The position numbers and the translations under genes are program-made. The notes beneath the pieces were generated by a model. The model made no database searches. It was not told the origin of the DNA and was given only the letters and a program-made list of their open reading frames with translations. A DNA stretch of 64,000 nt from Cydia pomonella. Lineage: Eukaryota; Arthropoda; Insecta; Lepidoptera; Tortricidae. The stretch spans positions 124,001-188,000 of the forward strand of contig NC_084719.1 of assembly GCF_033807575.1 (NCBI RefSeq), given 5' to 3'. This document shows positions 45,031-56,467 of this stretch, one piece after another (position 1 is the first letter of the stretch; each line of letters opens with the position of its first letter).

Positions 45031-45356
45031 TTTTAATACTACGTCGGTGGTAAACAATCATACGGCCCGCCTGATGGTAAGCAGTCTCCGTAGCCTATAT
45101 ACGCCTGCAACTCCAGAAGAGTTACATGCCCGTTGCCGACCCTAAACCCCCTCCCCCCTCGATGAGCTCTGGCAAGCTTACTCACCGGCAGGAACACAAC
45201 ACTGTGAGTAAGGTTTAGTGTTATTTGGCCGCGGTCTTCTGTAAGGTGGAGGTACTTCCCCAGGTGGGCTCTGCTCTAGATCTGGAATGATATCCGCTGT
45301 GCTGTGCCCTACCACACAAAGCGAGATGACATTAACAATGCCCATACCTCTCTTTT
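45031..45356 (-). repeat. CGTCGGTGGCAAAC-tail repeat, subtype A, full length
   Basis: T run, AATACTACGTCGGTGGTAAA, then the complete 320-bp body to CCCATACCTCTCTT. On the minus strand it begins AGAGAGGTATGGGCATT and ends in poly(A), like a SINE-like element sharing a LINE tail. Confidence 0.8.
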
Positions 45357-45519
45357 GGCCGTAGTTTAAGGACGTGCCCCGAGCTCCAAAAACTCTTAGG
45401 CAGTGTCTTACCTGAGCGAATAACTCGCGACCGCGGGTGAATTCAATCCTTTGATACCTATGCAAGTGTCCTACGTGGGCGATCTCCGAATGCCGTTGGG
45501 CCGTCGCGTCGCGCCGCAT
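45178..45519 (-). other. 113-codon open frame spanning the repeat boundary
   Basis: The minus frame runs from 45519 through RYQRIEFTRGRELFAQVRH and GTSLNYGQKR into the repeat-encoded GMGIVNVISLCVVGHSTAD. The upstream 55 codons read like a real protein piece, but I cannot name it. It is either a longer copy of the repeat's parent or a chance in-frame junction. Confidence 0.35.
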
Positions 45520-46013
45520 CGTATTCGCGAGTCATCGCCCACGTAAGCCGCGCTGTCAGTTTTGTAGTAAGAGTGACATTCGGATAGCGACAGCAGCGTT
45601 ACTGACAATTAATTAATTGACATGACTTTCTAATCGCGTAATTTCAAATGACATTGATATTTTTCACATAAAAAAGGACGCTTAGGAATTTCTTTCATTT
45701 ACCCGTCTGTTGCTGTCACTATCGCACGCGTAAGGCCCCACGTTGTTTGTTCTCAATAGAAATTTGAATACTCAAGCCGTAGCCATTTTGTTGGTTACAT
45801 TGCCTTGTGTGCGTAAAAATGTGTATGTGTGGGTTTTTAGGGATGTGGATTTGTCGATTTTAGTATAGTTAATTCTTTCAAGTAAAATTAGATTTGTAAG
45901 AAATGTCGATAGTTTATCGATATGACTTTATCGACATGGCCACAGCAACCTAGTTACACATTGTTAATCGTACATAAAAACCAAGTGGTGACGGTGACAG
46001 CTGGCTTTCGTAT

Positions 46014-46049
46014 CATCTATACCTATACCTATACCTATACCTATACCTT
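46014..46049. repeat. CTATAC hexanucleotide microsatellite
   Basis: Five tandem CTATAC units with edges. Confidence 0.8.
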
Positions 46050-46199
46050 AATGCCAAAAATTTATTTAAAAATTTATTTATCTATGGAATCTTATATATC
46101 TATGCGCACGCGCGTAGTTATATTGCTATCCTGTGCGCAGTTTCATGTGATTGACAAACTGGCCAGAAATAAATGGTGACTCAATTCTATTTTCCGTGA

Positions 46200-47230
46200 A
46201 AAATGGGGAATATTTGTACTGTATTGAGCTAAAGAGAATTGACGCAGCTAATACGTGCACCTAGAGACTTAGCACGTGCAACTGTTTTTACACCCAAGTA
46301 AGTCAAAAAGCAACCTTATTTATACCACTTTAAGAGCTCCAACACATGCCTGATAAGTTTGCAAGTCTGTGCTGAAACTATCGAAGAATAGGACTATGTT
46401 TTTTAACAACGTTGTATGTTAATAGGAATAATGAGGTGCTTACGACGTTTTAGACAAGAGGTTGGGTAGCTCGCGCAGTTGCACACCGTCGGGCAACAAA
46501 TGTGTTCTATTTTTCTTTCAAGTCGACAAGGAATTTCAACGAAGTCAGTGATAAATCGCAATTTTTAGAGCTATTTATTTGGTGTCTTCTGCGGGTTCTT
46601 AATCGGATCAGGTTTATTAGAGAGAGAAATTTAGAAAATGAAACTTAGATGGATGGACTTACGTAGCATTGCAGCAGCGAAATTTTTTTTTTTAAATTTA
46701 TTTACGTAAACAAACAGTCACTACAAGCAAGGCTTAAATATAAAGTATTTTAAACACTGTTTACAGTATATGTGACCAACACCGTTCACCACTTATTAAT
46801 TAGGTACAATTAGTTAGATTATTCGGAGCATTTTTTTTACAAGTTTTACAACACTGGAGCTTAAGGCTCCGGGAGGCATTGACATTGATAAATTCATGAA
46901 GAAGATAAAATAATCCTTAACGCTTAACAGTTAACAGTGCATGCAGTGTTACGTTAATATTGAATAGTTAAAAAAAATCGCTTCATATCAGTAGATGTTA
47001 CATTTAGTTATTGTCTCTAAGTACATCTATTACAAGTTTTTTATATACACCAGTACTGCAGCCAAAAATATCCACGTGGTTAAAATGTGTGTTGTAAGTA
47101 TGAACGAGCCTGCGAAGAGGAGCGCGCTCACCAGCGGGGGTGCGGCAGCGGCCGGTGAAAATTAGCGATATTGCTGTCATAAATACCTATCCCTACTGCG
47201 TAAAACGTAGGTAGGTATAGTTGAAACCTT
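46200..47230. other. No recognisable gene or repeat
   Basis: AT-rich. A short GC-rich patch at 47110-47160 is unassigned. Confidence 0.4.
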
Positions 47231-47233
47231 ATT

Positions 47234-47335
47234 AAGGTCAGGTAGAGGAAGTGCGCCTACCTTGAATAAGCAGTTTTCGATATATTCAAGGTAGGCGCAC
47301 TTAGACGGCATGGCGCACTTCCCCTACCTCACCTT
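47234..47335. mobile_element. Nested hairpin element
   Basis: Inner arms AAGTGCGCCTACCTTGAATA (47249-47268) and complement (47283-47302). Outer arms AAGGTCAGGTAGAGGAAGTG and CACTTCCCCTACCTCACCTT (47316-47335). A foldback MITE of about 100 bp. Confidence 0.75.
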
Positions 47336-48247
47336 AGTACCCCATTAAATTTAAGGTCAATAATTTGATATTTGTTATAACAAAGCTAGGGAAAAGGAAC
47401 CATTAAATATGTAGGTCCCAATTCGAAGCTAAGCAATATACTCGTAACAAAAAAAAATCTTATTTGAAGAGTAATCATTCAGTCCTCTTTCGTAGAAATA
47501 GGAAACTTTTTTCATCTGAGCTTGAACGAAAGGAGCTCATATTAAAAATAAGACAGATCAAGAAGTCAAGGTATGCATGCATCTGTGAAGTCTGATATAA
47601 CATATTATTATTTTGAACCAAGAAAAAACATTTTAGTCCTTCTTCGTTGTAATGGAAAACTGTTTTAATCGGTTTCTAGATATCGAAGGATTTTCTCAAA
47701 TTGTGGGGATTTATTTACTTAAAGTATGTTCTCCAATTTCTCGGCTGATTTAGAAAATTACTTTTTTGTTTTATTTTCTTGACAATTGGTCCCATTATTT
47801 ATTGCCAGGTTAGAATTTGATAATAGGATTATGGACCCTGAACAAATATACGCAACATTTCATCTGTTAATGGTAAACCTAATAACCGTAATTTGTATAG
47901 TAGGTTCCGTTCATTTATTTTCGTGCAGTGATATACAGTAAAATGGAACTGCTGATGAAGACCATCAAAATATGGTGGCATTCTGTAAAGAGCCAAGCTC
48001 ATATAATACGGAAGATAGGTTCCTAGAAAACTATATGTAAATTCTGATATAAATGACAGTAATTTGAAGCAGACAAAACATTTCACAGATATAAAAACCT
48101 TTGTATCGTATGAGCTATTACAAACTAAAGGCAGATAGCTCATATTAAATGGGCAGGTTTCTAGAAAACTCAAGGCACGTATCATGCAATATCTGCAAAC
48201 TCTGATACCTGTGACATGGTCACGGACCAAAGTACGCCTATTTTTGT

Positions 48248-48306
48248 AGTCGACATCTAGCGCCAAGTAGCGGAAATATGAGTACCGCTACTTGACACTA
48301 GACGTC
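48248..48306. mobile_element. Small hairpin MITE
   Basis: CATCTAGCGCCAAGTAGCGG and CCGCTACTTGACACTAGACG are inverted around AAATATGAGTA. Confidence 0.65.
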
Positions 48307-48308
48307 AC

Positions 48309-48935
48309 GAGTGTCGCGACAAACGAAAAGCCTAATGCTCAACAATTTTCAACTACTATTATAACTGGAACTCTAGTTTCAATTCTTTCCGCTTGTATAA
48401 TAGGGTTGTTTCCATCTACAAATCTTAGGGCAGAATTGTATCCCAATAAATTCTATTGGATTATAAGAACATGTTAAACTACTTTTAGGGGACCTGTAAT
48501 GACCATATTTTTGTAAATATTGATTTTAAATTATCTTTTAGCACGCGTCACGTGACCAAACTCGAAACGTCTTTGAAGATTCTGATGACGTCACAACTCT
48601 CGGATTGACACTGTTGACAGTTAGGCGATAAACAACAAATGACAAATGTCAGTTGACAGCTCGTATCTTCTACGTGTGTATGTAGTTATGTGTTAAACCG
48701 TAAACTGTGACGTCACACAATTTTCAAAGAGCTTTTTGGGCGCGAAAGCATCCGTAAAAAAAAATTTTTGTTAATTTAACATATTTAAAGCCGTTTTTAG
48801 TATAAAAGTCGAATTTTAGGGCAACTTTTAGTCAATATAGAACGTAATTCAAGCGTTTCAAAAAATTGGAAACAACCCTATTAATTGTAAATTGTTGAGC
48901 AATATCTACACTTTTCGTTTGTCGAGACATTTTTA
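48309..48935. mobile_element. Nested inverted-repeat element
   Basis: Inner ends TAGGGTTGTTTCCA (48403-48416) and TTGGAAACAACCCTA (48866-48880) delimit about 480 bp. The inverted similarity continues outward (CGACAAACGAAAAG and ATGCTCAACAATTT on the left, complement on the right to 48930), with a roughly 45-bp gap in the right arm. Interior holds GTGACGTCAC-like words. No coding. Confidence 0.6.
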
Positions 48936-49240
48936 TTGGGAGCCGTCTAAGTATTATTATAGGAGGCAGGCCCATATTAAAAGCAGGATAGATGGAGATG
49001 CCTAGAATACTCGAGGCACGTACATGCACCATGCAATGTCTGTAAACTCTGATATAACATGTATAACGTAGCGCGTGGTGAAAGCTAGCTTCCTCATAAG
49101 TTGCGGGTAAGCCCTCCATTTTTCATACCGTGGCTAACACCCTGCCCTGAGTTTACATAGCTTAGCTATTTCAGCGTCAGCAATTCTGTAATATTGCAAC
49201 CCGTTTCTTAAAATGGACTGCCTAAGAATAATCAAATGGA

Positions 49241-49357
49241 TGGCGGGATAACTTAGAATCCGTTTTGAGAGACTGGCCAGTTGTAGCTCAAATGCGGGAC
49301 GATTGGATGAAGAGGGGGAAGGTTTGTGCCCAGCACTGGGACACAATGGGCTCGTAA
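49241..49357 (+). pseudogene. RTE-like LINE C-terminal fragment
   Basis: The frame reads WRDNLESVLRDWPVVAQ, then MRDDWMKRGKVCAQHWDTM, GS and stop at 49355-49357. This is the intact last 38 codons of an RTE-type LINE. The upstream frame (from about 49150) is broken. Confidence 0.75.
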
Positions 49358-50034
49358 TAACATACCGTATTCCTAAATAGAGGGCTTGCGGCCGTGTCCG
49401 GGTTTCGTGTACCCGGGACCCCGTTCTCGTGTTACACGGCACCGGCTTTAAGGGCAGTTCGGCATATAATTAAGATCCGTTTACACGCGGGTCCATGTAT
49501 CGCAAGACTCGTGTTTGATTTTGGTAAGTTGAAAAACCAAGGCATCGCGGCAGATATCGAACTACATGCATTTCCGTCATATAGATAGACCTAAAAAATT
49601 TCAAAACGCACCTAAAGACGATCCAGAAAAGAACACTTGAAGACTAAGGATTAGTAGAGCAGACCCCAAATAAATATCGTAAAGCCTGAAGAGAAGATCA
49701 ATTTGAGTTTTAGTTATTCGATCTGTTTCCATTCTGATACTGGCCTTTTAGTATCAAAAGTGTCATTTTATGGTGAAGAAATGTCACTTTTGACTCTGGT
49801 CTATCAGAATATCAATTCCAACCGTTATTTGCTTCAAATCATCGACCCGAGCGGGTCGGTTCGACTTGATCGAAGCGGAGACCCACGGATTCGGGCTCGA
49901 ACGCAGTTCCGCAAACTAATCTTGGCGGAATGCACACGAAAGAAAATGTAAGTAAAAGTCCAATAAGAGGAAAGTGGAGGAAAGCGTCCGACCGCTTCTT
50001 CATAAAAATCTAGTGCCTATTTTTCTGTGGCGGC

Positions 50035-50125
50035 TGGCGGGAGCATGCATAAAGCCGTGACGGGTGGCGGAAGACAGGGGAGGCCTTTGCAGTGGGACAC
50101 GATGTAGGCTATTAAAAAAAATCAA
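50035..50125 (+). pseudogene. RTE-like LINE 3' end scrap
   Basis: RDGWRKTGEAFA, then a shifted QWDTM-like end and GTAGGCTATTAAAAAAAAT, the usual 3' tail. Confidence 0.6.
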
Positions 50126-50157
50126 TATGAAAGAAAACATTTTTAAACTATTTGATG

Positions 50158-50378
50158 TACAGTCAGCATCAAAAGTAACGGATAAAACAAGGTTTCAAAA
50201 GTATCTACCATTCTGTAACAGCTCAACAAAATGTGGTAGTTCTCTATGTAACAATTAAGACGTTAAAAGATATACATTTGATAATTTTAGAGATTTTTCA
50301 ATATTTGGAAAAGTTATCCGGAATATCAGATACTTTTGGGGCGTTGTTTCATCCGCTACTATTGATGCTGACCCTACC
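50158..50378. mobile_element. MITE family E, copy 2
   Basis: TACAGTCAGCATCAAAAGTA to CGCTACTATTGATGCTGACC, inverted ends. Inner AGATACTTTTGGGGCG and TCCGGAATATC are shared in inverted form with the copy at 32277-32500. Confidence 0.8.
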
Positions 50379-50535
50379 TTTATTAATCACAGATATTCCC
50401 CATTCCTTTGGTCGAACGACGGGGCAAAGTTATGGTTAGTATTTTCTATAATGTAGACAGAAAGCCGGAACTATGCTTGTATTAAGCGCTAGTCCACTAT
50501 TCTCTTAAAGTAATGCAGCTACATCAGTGTCATCA

Positions 50536-50726
50536 GTACCCCTAGTGTAAATAAATTCGATTTCCAAACGTGACGTACGCGTTTGCGTTTAGTCTCATTT
50601 TGTATTGGATTTCGAAAGAGCGCGCCAAGCGGGACGTTTTGGAACCTCAGAATCCTATACAAAATGAGACTTAACGCAAACGCGTTCGTCACGTTATGAT
50701 GTCGATCAAAGTTACACTAGGGGTAC
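50536..50726. mobile_element. MITE family D, copy 2
   Basis: GTACCCCTAGTGTAAAT at the left, TTACACTAGGGGTAC at the right, the same 191 bp length as copy 1 and the shared AGCGCGCCAAGCGGGACGTT centre. Confidence 0.85.
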
Positions 50727-50729
50727 AGT

Positions 50730-51280
50730 TCTTCGTTATTTAGTTTAGTCCTTTGTGACCACTTTGTTTAATTATATACTTTTGTGTATGAAAATTCTAA
50801 ATATCTTTTTAGTGTATACTAAGCCTGTCGTATAAACGCCTCGCTGTTTTAAGCTGTGGTCACACGCTGTCAGACAAAAGAGTTCGTGTGGACAGTGCTC
50901 TTACCCTTTTATTCATTTTGCCTGCACTGTGCAACTACCTAATAAGAAACTCGAATGCGACGCTATTCCTTCAACCACAAAGTTGAATATCGCGTGGCAA
51001 TTTATCAAAGGAGCAGTTTAAAATGTCCGCAAAATTACGCTTTTCATTTACAAATGTCAGAAGTCATTTATGGCTTATTCATTGAAACTTTTGAAATGCT
51101 AATTTTCTTTGATAAGTTTACATTTGAATTAGATTTTAAAGATTAATTGGTGGGAATTTTAAATTGGTTTTCTGACACTATTAGATATGATTTATTTTCC
51201 GTGAGATTCAAATTGATTCCTATTCACTGGAATGAATATTGAAATATAGGTACCTATCACTTAATATATCCAACTTAACA
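50730..51280. other. No recognisable gene or repeat
   Basis: AT-rich intergenic DNA. Confidence 0.4.
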
Positions 51281-51282
51281 TT

Positions 51283-51510
51283 TTTTTATACGACGTCGGC
51301 GACAAACAAGCATACGGCCCGTCTGATAGTAAGCAGTCACCATAGCCTATGGACGTCTGCAACACCAGAGGTATTACATGCGCGTTGCCGACCCTTTAAA
51401 AACCTGTACACTCCTTTTTTGAAGAACCCCATACTGTAGCCCCTCGGGAAAACCTCGGCAAGCTCATTCCAACGTCGAAGCGTTCGCGGGAGGAAATTGA
51501 TTTACAAGTA
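51283..51510 (-). pseudogene. CGTCGGTGGCAAAC-tail repeat, subtype B: LINE C-terminus plus tail
   Basis: The minus strand reads FLPRTLRRWNELAEVFPRG, then YSMGFFKKGVYRFLKGRQRA and CNTSGVADVHRLW with a stop, then the common tail and poly(A). This shows that the tail shared by all copies in the window is the end of a LINE. Confidence 0.7.
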
Positions 51511-51514
51511 ATGA

Positions 51515-52490
51515 TTTTAAATGATGAATATTTATTAAGTTCACTAGGATTTGATTTTTAATGTTTTGCAGTTAATATTTTCCACCCATTGAGAAATTTT
51601 GTGTTTCACTCAGGAGCAAAGTTTGCCCTCCTTCGTGTCTTGAAACCCTCTCAATGCTCAAGATTCCACTTTTCGAATCACTCCCTATGTTCATTGTTCG
51701 AGTTTGGAACCATATTGTCGCAGATTTTTATTCTTCTTACTCCAACGCCTCTTTTAGCATGAATCTTGCCTTGTATTATCAATTGTAATTCCTTTTTTGA
51801 TTTCTCATTATGTGGCATAGATATTCAAGCTTCCTCCACTTTTTTTTGTTAACTATCTCTAAAGATTAGAGGAGAAAATATTTAAAAATCTTCCTTATAC
51901 ATTGTACGTGATAAATCTTTAAACTTATATTATAATATCAACAATACTGCTTTTAAAGCGTAAGCCATGCAAATAAAATTTATGCTTATCGGCAAACATG
52001 TTGCTATCCTCAGGGAATTCCACGTGGGATGCCGTCGTCTCTGACCTTTCGGATATTATTTTTAGATTTTTGTCATCATTTTTGATCCTCAAAGGAATAG
52101 TAAGATTTTTATAGACAAGGATTGGCGTTTCTCAAAAACGTCTGTCGTATCTAACAGCCGTTTATAATCGTTTGTTCGATGTCATTGTGTTATTTTCCTT
52201 TGTTACAAAGAGTCAAAATGTGTGTTTTGTTCCTCATATATACCCAAGGATAAAAAGATATTAATTTAAAGAATAGCTAAGTTATATCAGTGAAGAAATA
52301 AAATAAAATATTACGTACTTAAGTATGTTAGACAAGTACCTAGTATGAAAAGGTTACATGGGCTTAAGACAATAGTAAAATAAATAAAAGTGCTAAGCTA
52401 ATAGTATTGCTGGCTGTACCTACAATACCTACATACCTACTCTAAAAACGATCTTCTCGAGCACATCCAGTTTAGTATGCAGCACACATA
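51515..52490. other. No recognisable gene or repeat
   Basis: AT-rich intergenic DNA. Confidence 0.4.
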
Positions 52491-52495
52491 GCCCT

Positions 52496-53025
52496 TTAAG
52501 GGGCTCCCCGTGGTTTTCATCGATTTTTTTTACTAGTTTTGAGTCGTTACTCCTACATTTGCACTATAGATAGATTTATAAGACAAACGGCTATCGGTTC
52601 TTCACTCTTTTATATCTTATATCCATTCTGGTCTGCCGGATTTTGAAGGAAATGAACACTTATTTTTTAATATATGTTTTAAACATTGTCTAAAAAAACA
52701 CTTTTTTCGTTACTAGATTGCTGTGAAGGATTTAACATGTAGGTAATCTATACACTTGGGTTTGTCTTTGACGTAAAAACTGATCAGAGGTTTAAATTTT
52801 AAACTAATTAACACAAAAGCTATGGCCAGTAAACCAGTTTTTTGGCCTAAAATTGTTCAACTTTGATTCCAAAGATCTCGAAGACAGTGAAGAAGACTTT
52901 GAAGTAAAGATGGTATACCATATTGCTTACAGTCGTTGCTGTTAATTTGATAAGCTACAAAAACATTAGAAAAATAAGGGATTCAGATCGAACGTCATTG
53001 GCGTTAGGGACCGGGACCCCCTTAA
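52496..53025. mobile_element. TTAA-flanked non-autonomous element (piggyBac-type MITE candidate)
   Basis: 522 bp (52500-53021) between two TTAA sites (52496-52499 and 53022-53025). Ends GGGGCTCCCCGT and, inverted, GGGGGTCCCGGT match at 10 of 12 positions. Interior non-coding. By recollection the AAGGGGCTCCCCGTGG start is a known lepidopteran repeat. TTAA duplication points to the piggyBac superfamily, but the ends differ from the CCCTTAATAGGG element at 35288. Confidence 0.65.
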
Positions 53026-53439
53026 TTTATGATTTGTGAGATCACATGCTTCAATAGCTTTGTTGGGTGAGTAAATATTTATATAGCCACAAAGTTCACT
53101 TGCTCCAGTGAACCTTAATACTGGAAAGGTCTTTCGACTTATGTACTTGGAGAAGACGTACGTGACTATTTGGTCTAAGGGCAGACTGAAAACTTTAGTA
53201 ATGTACGTATGTAATGCAAGAATCGTGTTTGTTTTGGTCTTAGGTTATTTGATTGATTATTATATATTAAACTTAAACCCTAGAGGTTTGCAGTAATCGA
53301 ATTTAAACTGTCGTAAGACATACTAACATTAAACTAAGTTTATGATTTAATCTTACGTGTTTTTAGTCACTCGCGACATGTTTCGTAGAGCCTAAGTCTC
53401 CTTTCTCAAGCACTTACAAGCTCAAGCAAGTACTACGGC

Positions 53440-53660
53440 CAACACGCCAGCGACAGCAGCGGCGTTCAGACTCCTGCTGCTTTTCCAGTCTCTTCAGCCT
53501 TCACCTTTGATAGCTAGTTTGACTTCTTCCACTGTGAAGGGATTTGACAGGTCGGGGTCAGATATATGCTCGGCCTTCAGCTTTTTCCACTTTTTCTTCA
53601 CCCTTTTTGTTTCCAGCTTATCTCCTTTTGCTCTGGACACAGAAACTAACCGGTTTGATT
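53440..53660 (-). pseudogene. LINE fragment just upstream of the RT core
   Basis: The minus strand reads SRAKGDKLETKRVKKKWKKL, then KAEHISDPDLSNPFTVEEVK and LAIK. After a frame shift it reads ETGKAAGV. This corresponds to the PFTxEEVxxAIxxxKxGKAAGxDG segment before the RT domain of LINE proteins. Frameshifted remnant. Confidence 0.6.
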
Positions 53661-54176
53661 CTGAAATCTGATTTGGGTGAATTGGCTCGCTTAAATCTGT
53701 ACACCGTGTTGTGACTGGACGTAACCACTAAAGTTCTATTCTTCTTTTTACAAATGAGGAAACGTAGTCCTGTGAAAGTTAAAGTTGAAGCACTAATAAG
53801 TACGAGTTGTATACAATCACGCACTGATTTAATTACATACATACCAATCTTGGATGCGAGGGTGAGTTTAAGTAGTTGTCTATTCCAAATGGCTGCTGGA
53901 GCGTTGGTGTGACGAGGAGCCACCAATGTACGTGACTATTAGATAAACTTCCGATTGAAAGATTTTATGCCGAAGCCGAATGTTAAGTTTTTCTCTAGTT
54001 TCGGCCGAAACTGAACCTTCGGCCGAAACTTGATTTTTATGCCCACACCTCCTGCAACCGAAACTTCGATCGGACACAACAATTATGTATAATTACTGTG
54101 AGATCACCCATTTTGGCTGCGAAGAGGGTTAATATGTTATTATATGGTACATTACGCTCCGTAATTGTTATGCCAT

Positions 54177-54600
54177 TTAGGGTTCTACCTACATTGGACA
54201 TATCATAGCGGAAATACTAAAAAAACAACTTAGCTAGGACCCTAAATAGCTCACTAATTGCGAGCGTGATGGTAAACAAAAAATTGGCCAAGTGCGAGTC
54301 GGACTCGCACAGGAAGGGTTCCGTGTCATCTATAAAAAACGGTCACCCATCCAAGTACTGACCCCGCCCGACGTTGCTTAACTTCGGTGATTGGATGAGA
54401 ACCTCGACATTGGAAAGAATTTTTTATTTTATTCTGTTTTTAGTATTTGTTGTTATAGCGGCAACAGAAATACATAATCTGTATAAATTGTTCATGAGAT
54501 ACAGCCTGGTGACAGACGGACGGACGGACGGACAGCGGAGTCTCAGTAATAGGGTCCCGTTTGACCCTTTGGGTATACGGAACCCTAAAAAAACGTGATA
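54177..54600 (-). repeat. GGGTTCCGT repeat copy containing a 5S-like block
   Basis: The right end (minus start) reads TTTTAGGGTTCCGTATACCC. CGGACGGACGGACAGCGGAG and GAGATACAGCCTGGTGACAG are family blocks. AAGTGCGAGTCGGACTCGCA lies at 54289. The left part to 54177 is decayed. Confidence 0.75.
54341..54404 (-). repeat. 5S rRNA-derived segment (not a functional gene)
   Basis: On the minus strand GGTTCTCATCCAATCACCGA, AGTTAAGCAACGTCGGGC and GTCAGTACTTGGATGGGTGA, then CCG. This matches the middle and 3' half of metazoan 5S rRNA, including the internal promoter region. The 5' third and the 3' end are absent, and it lies inside a GGGTTCCGT repeat. Confidence 0.7.
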
Positions 54601-55297
54601 AGAGCGGATGGTAAAGGAGGGTATGTATATATACGAGTATATATATGTTAGTCTATAAGGTATTTGTGATATGGGCCTAGTTGCCGGTTTTTTTTTTTAT
54701 ATGGATGGTGTTTAATGCCATTAGTTTTATAGAATTTATATACCTTATAAGTTATGTAGGTTAGCTGAGAGTTCGACTCCTCCGTGCTCAGTTGACGATT
54801 GGAATAACACCTGCCAAGGAGGAATAACAAAACGCAGCCATTTGTATTCGGCCTGCGTTTCGTTCTGCAGGATGCAGCGGGAATACTTTCTCATCGAGTC
54901 ATATTTTTATCTTACAGCTTTATTTTGTACCATTTGACGTTTTCGTAAGTCTATTTTTTGAGATTTTATACGGATTTAATTATGAAGTTTTTTCCAATTA
55001 GGTATACATGACCAGTTTTCCACATGCAAATGCTGATGTTGCTGTATATATTTAGCTTATAGGTTTGATCCCAATATCCTGTATATTCGTGTAAAATTTT
55101 CACGCGTCAAAAAAAATTCTCCCACTCTTTCCTAATCGAAAAACGATAACGAATACGCCCTTGAACGGATCCCCACTATATTTGTTACACCAGTACATAA
55201 GTACAAACTAAAAGCTCGTATAAAGATTTCAGTCTTCCAAAAATGTCAAATGAGATGACGTCTTAATAAAGTTAATAGCTAATCTTTTTGAAGTATT

Positions 55298-55444
55298 AAG
55301 GATGACTCACGCTAGACTGGGCCGGGCCCGGGCCGAGGCGTCCGACACGTAATTTTCTATGACGGCTGATCGGTGATCACGTGGTATTTTTCATAGAAAA
55401 CGAAGCGCCGGTAGCTCCGGCCCAGTCTAGCGTGAGTCATCCTT
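55298..55444. mobile_element. Hairpin MITE, GGATGACTCACGCTAGACTGG ends
   Basis: AAGGATGACTCACGCTAGAC and GTCTAGCGTGAGTCATCCTT are exact inverted ends. Arms extend over TGGGCCGG, and further imperfectly over TTTTCTATGA and TCATAGAAAA. About 147 bp. Confidence 0.85.
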
Positions 55445-55721
55445 TACTTACACAGCTAAACAAGTTTTCAGTGGAACTGGGTCAAGGATTGTACGGCCGA
55501 TTCTGTTATAATAATTTAGAAATCCAGGTCAATTCGAAAGTAAACGGACATCAGAATGATATCAGTTAGTTATTGTGCGTCTCACTCGAGCCTATACATG
55601 TACGGAGAAGTAGAATCGAAATGAGCGATAACTGAATGATGATCATTTAGATGTCGCTTGATATCAGTGTACGTTCGAGAACATTACGCGAAACTCTTCG
55701 TAGGGGGCGCCACTACCATAT

Positions 55722-55858
55722 TCTGAGGGTCTACCGCGAAATAAGAAAATCGAAATTTTGTTATCTAACCTCTCTATCACTTTTGCATATTCGAGCGATA
55801 AAGTGGCAGATAACGAAATTTAATGGATTCTTGCGTTTCCCGGTAGGCCCTTTCTAAA
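55722..55858. mobile_element. Decayed MITE related to the hairpin at 19154
   Basis: GAGGGTCTACCGCGAAATAA at the left and GCGTTTCCCGGTAGGCCCTT at the right are inverted ends of the GGGCCTACCGCGAA type. Confidence 0.6.
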
Positions 55859-55929
55859 CAAACCACCTTGATGCATCAATGTCATATTTGATTATCTGTG
55901 AAAACTTGTCTAAAACAGTTTAAGGCACA

Positions 55930-56190
55930 GTATGTATAAGTTACTCTATGGGTTACCGGACAACCACTTGTCGAAGCAGTGTCTCCACTGGCAATCGACT
56001 GGCAGTAGACGGTCAGGGCGGCCTCGTACCACATGGAGGCGATCAGTTGAGAAGGAGGCTGGCTCAACTGGACTCGGCTGGAAAGAGCTGGAAGTAGCCG
56101 CCCAGGATCGCGCCAAATGGAAAATTCTGCGAGCCATAGGGCTCATAGGGACATAGGTCCCTAATGAGGGATAACAGGGTTACATCATCA
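55930..56190 (+). pseudogene. RTE-like LINE C-terminal fragment with tail
   Basis: The frame reads GRPRTTWRRSVEKEAGSTG, then WKELEVAAQDRAKWKILRA and LIGT with a stop at 56154-56156. The 3' tail CATCATCATCATCAC follows. This is the conserved end of RTE/CFDP2-like LINEs. Confidence 0.8.
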
Positions 56191-56467
56191 TCATCACTCT
56201 ATGATTTAGGATAGGTGCTACTGCTGCACTTTGGCAGCAGAAAATTGCAGTAATACCCAAATTGGCTTGATCGTTTTATCTTATTTCGCGACCGATCTTG
56301 ATATGACCTTGATCCTTTATCTTGGTCCTTGATTGATTCCTTGACCGTCAGCGACTCACGCTGATGGGTAGGTTAAAATTTTTTTCGTTGTCCTATTTTT
56401 TGTCCCCACAAAATGTGTCGGAGTGTGGACTCTAACTTTTTGTATGAGATTAAATTTGGTGTTTACT

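Larger units (their letters stand above)
47460..49075. repeat. Degenerate dispersed repeat array
   Basis: GAGCTCATATTAAAAATAAG, GCTCATATTAAATGGGCAGG and GCCCATATTAAAAGCAGGAT, followed by GAAAACTC(A/G)AGGCACGTA and CTCTGATATAACAT-like words, recur about five times (near 47535, 48000, 48135 and 48970). CAGTCCTCTTTCGTAG and TAGTCCTTCTTCGTTG recur 155 bp apart. Units are strongly diverged and interrupted by other elements. Confidence 0.55.

Noticed and set aside
47829..48266. 145-codon minus frame, Cys- and Phe-rich, membrane-like
   Set aside because: It overlaps the degenerate dispersed repeat array and has no recognisable receptor motif. Likely chance.
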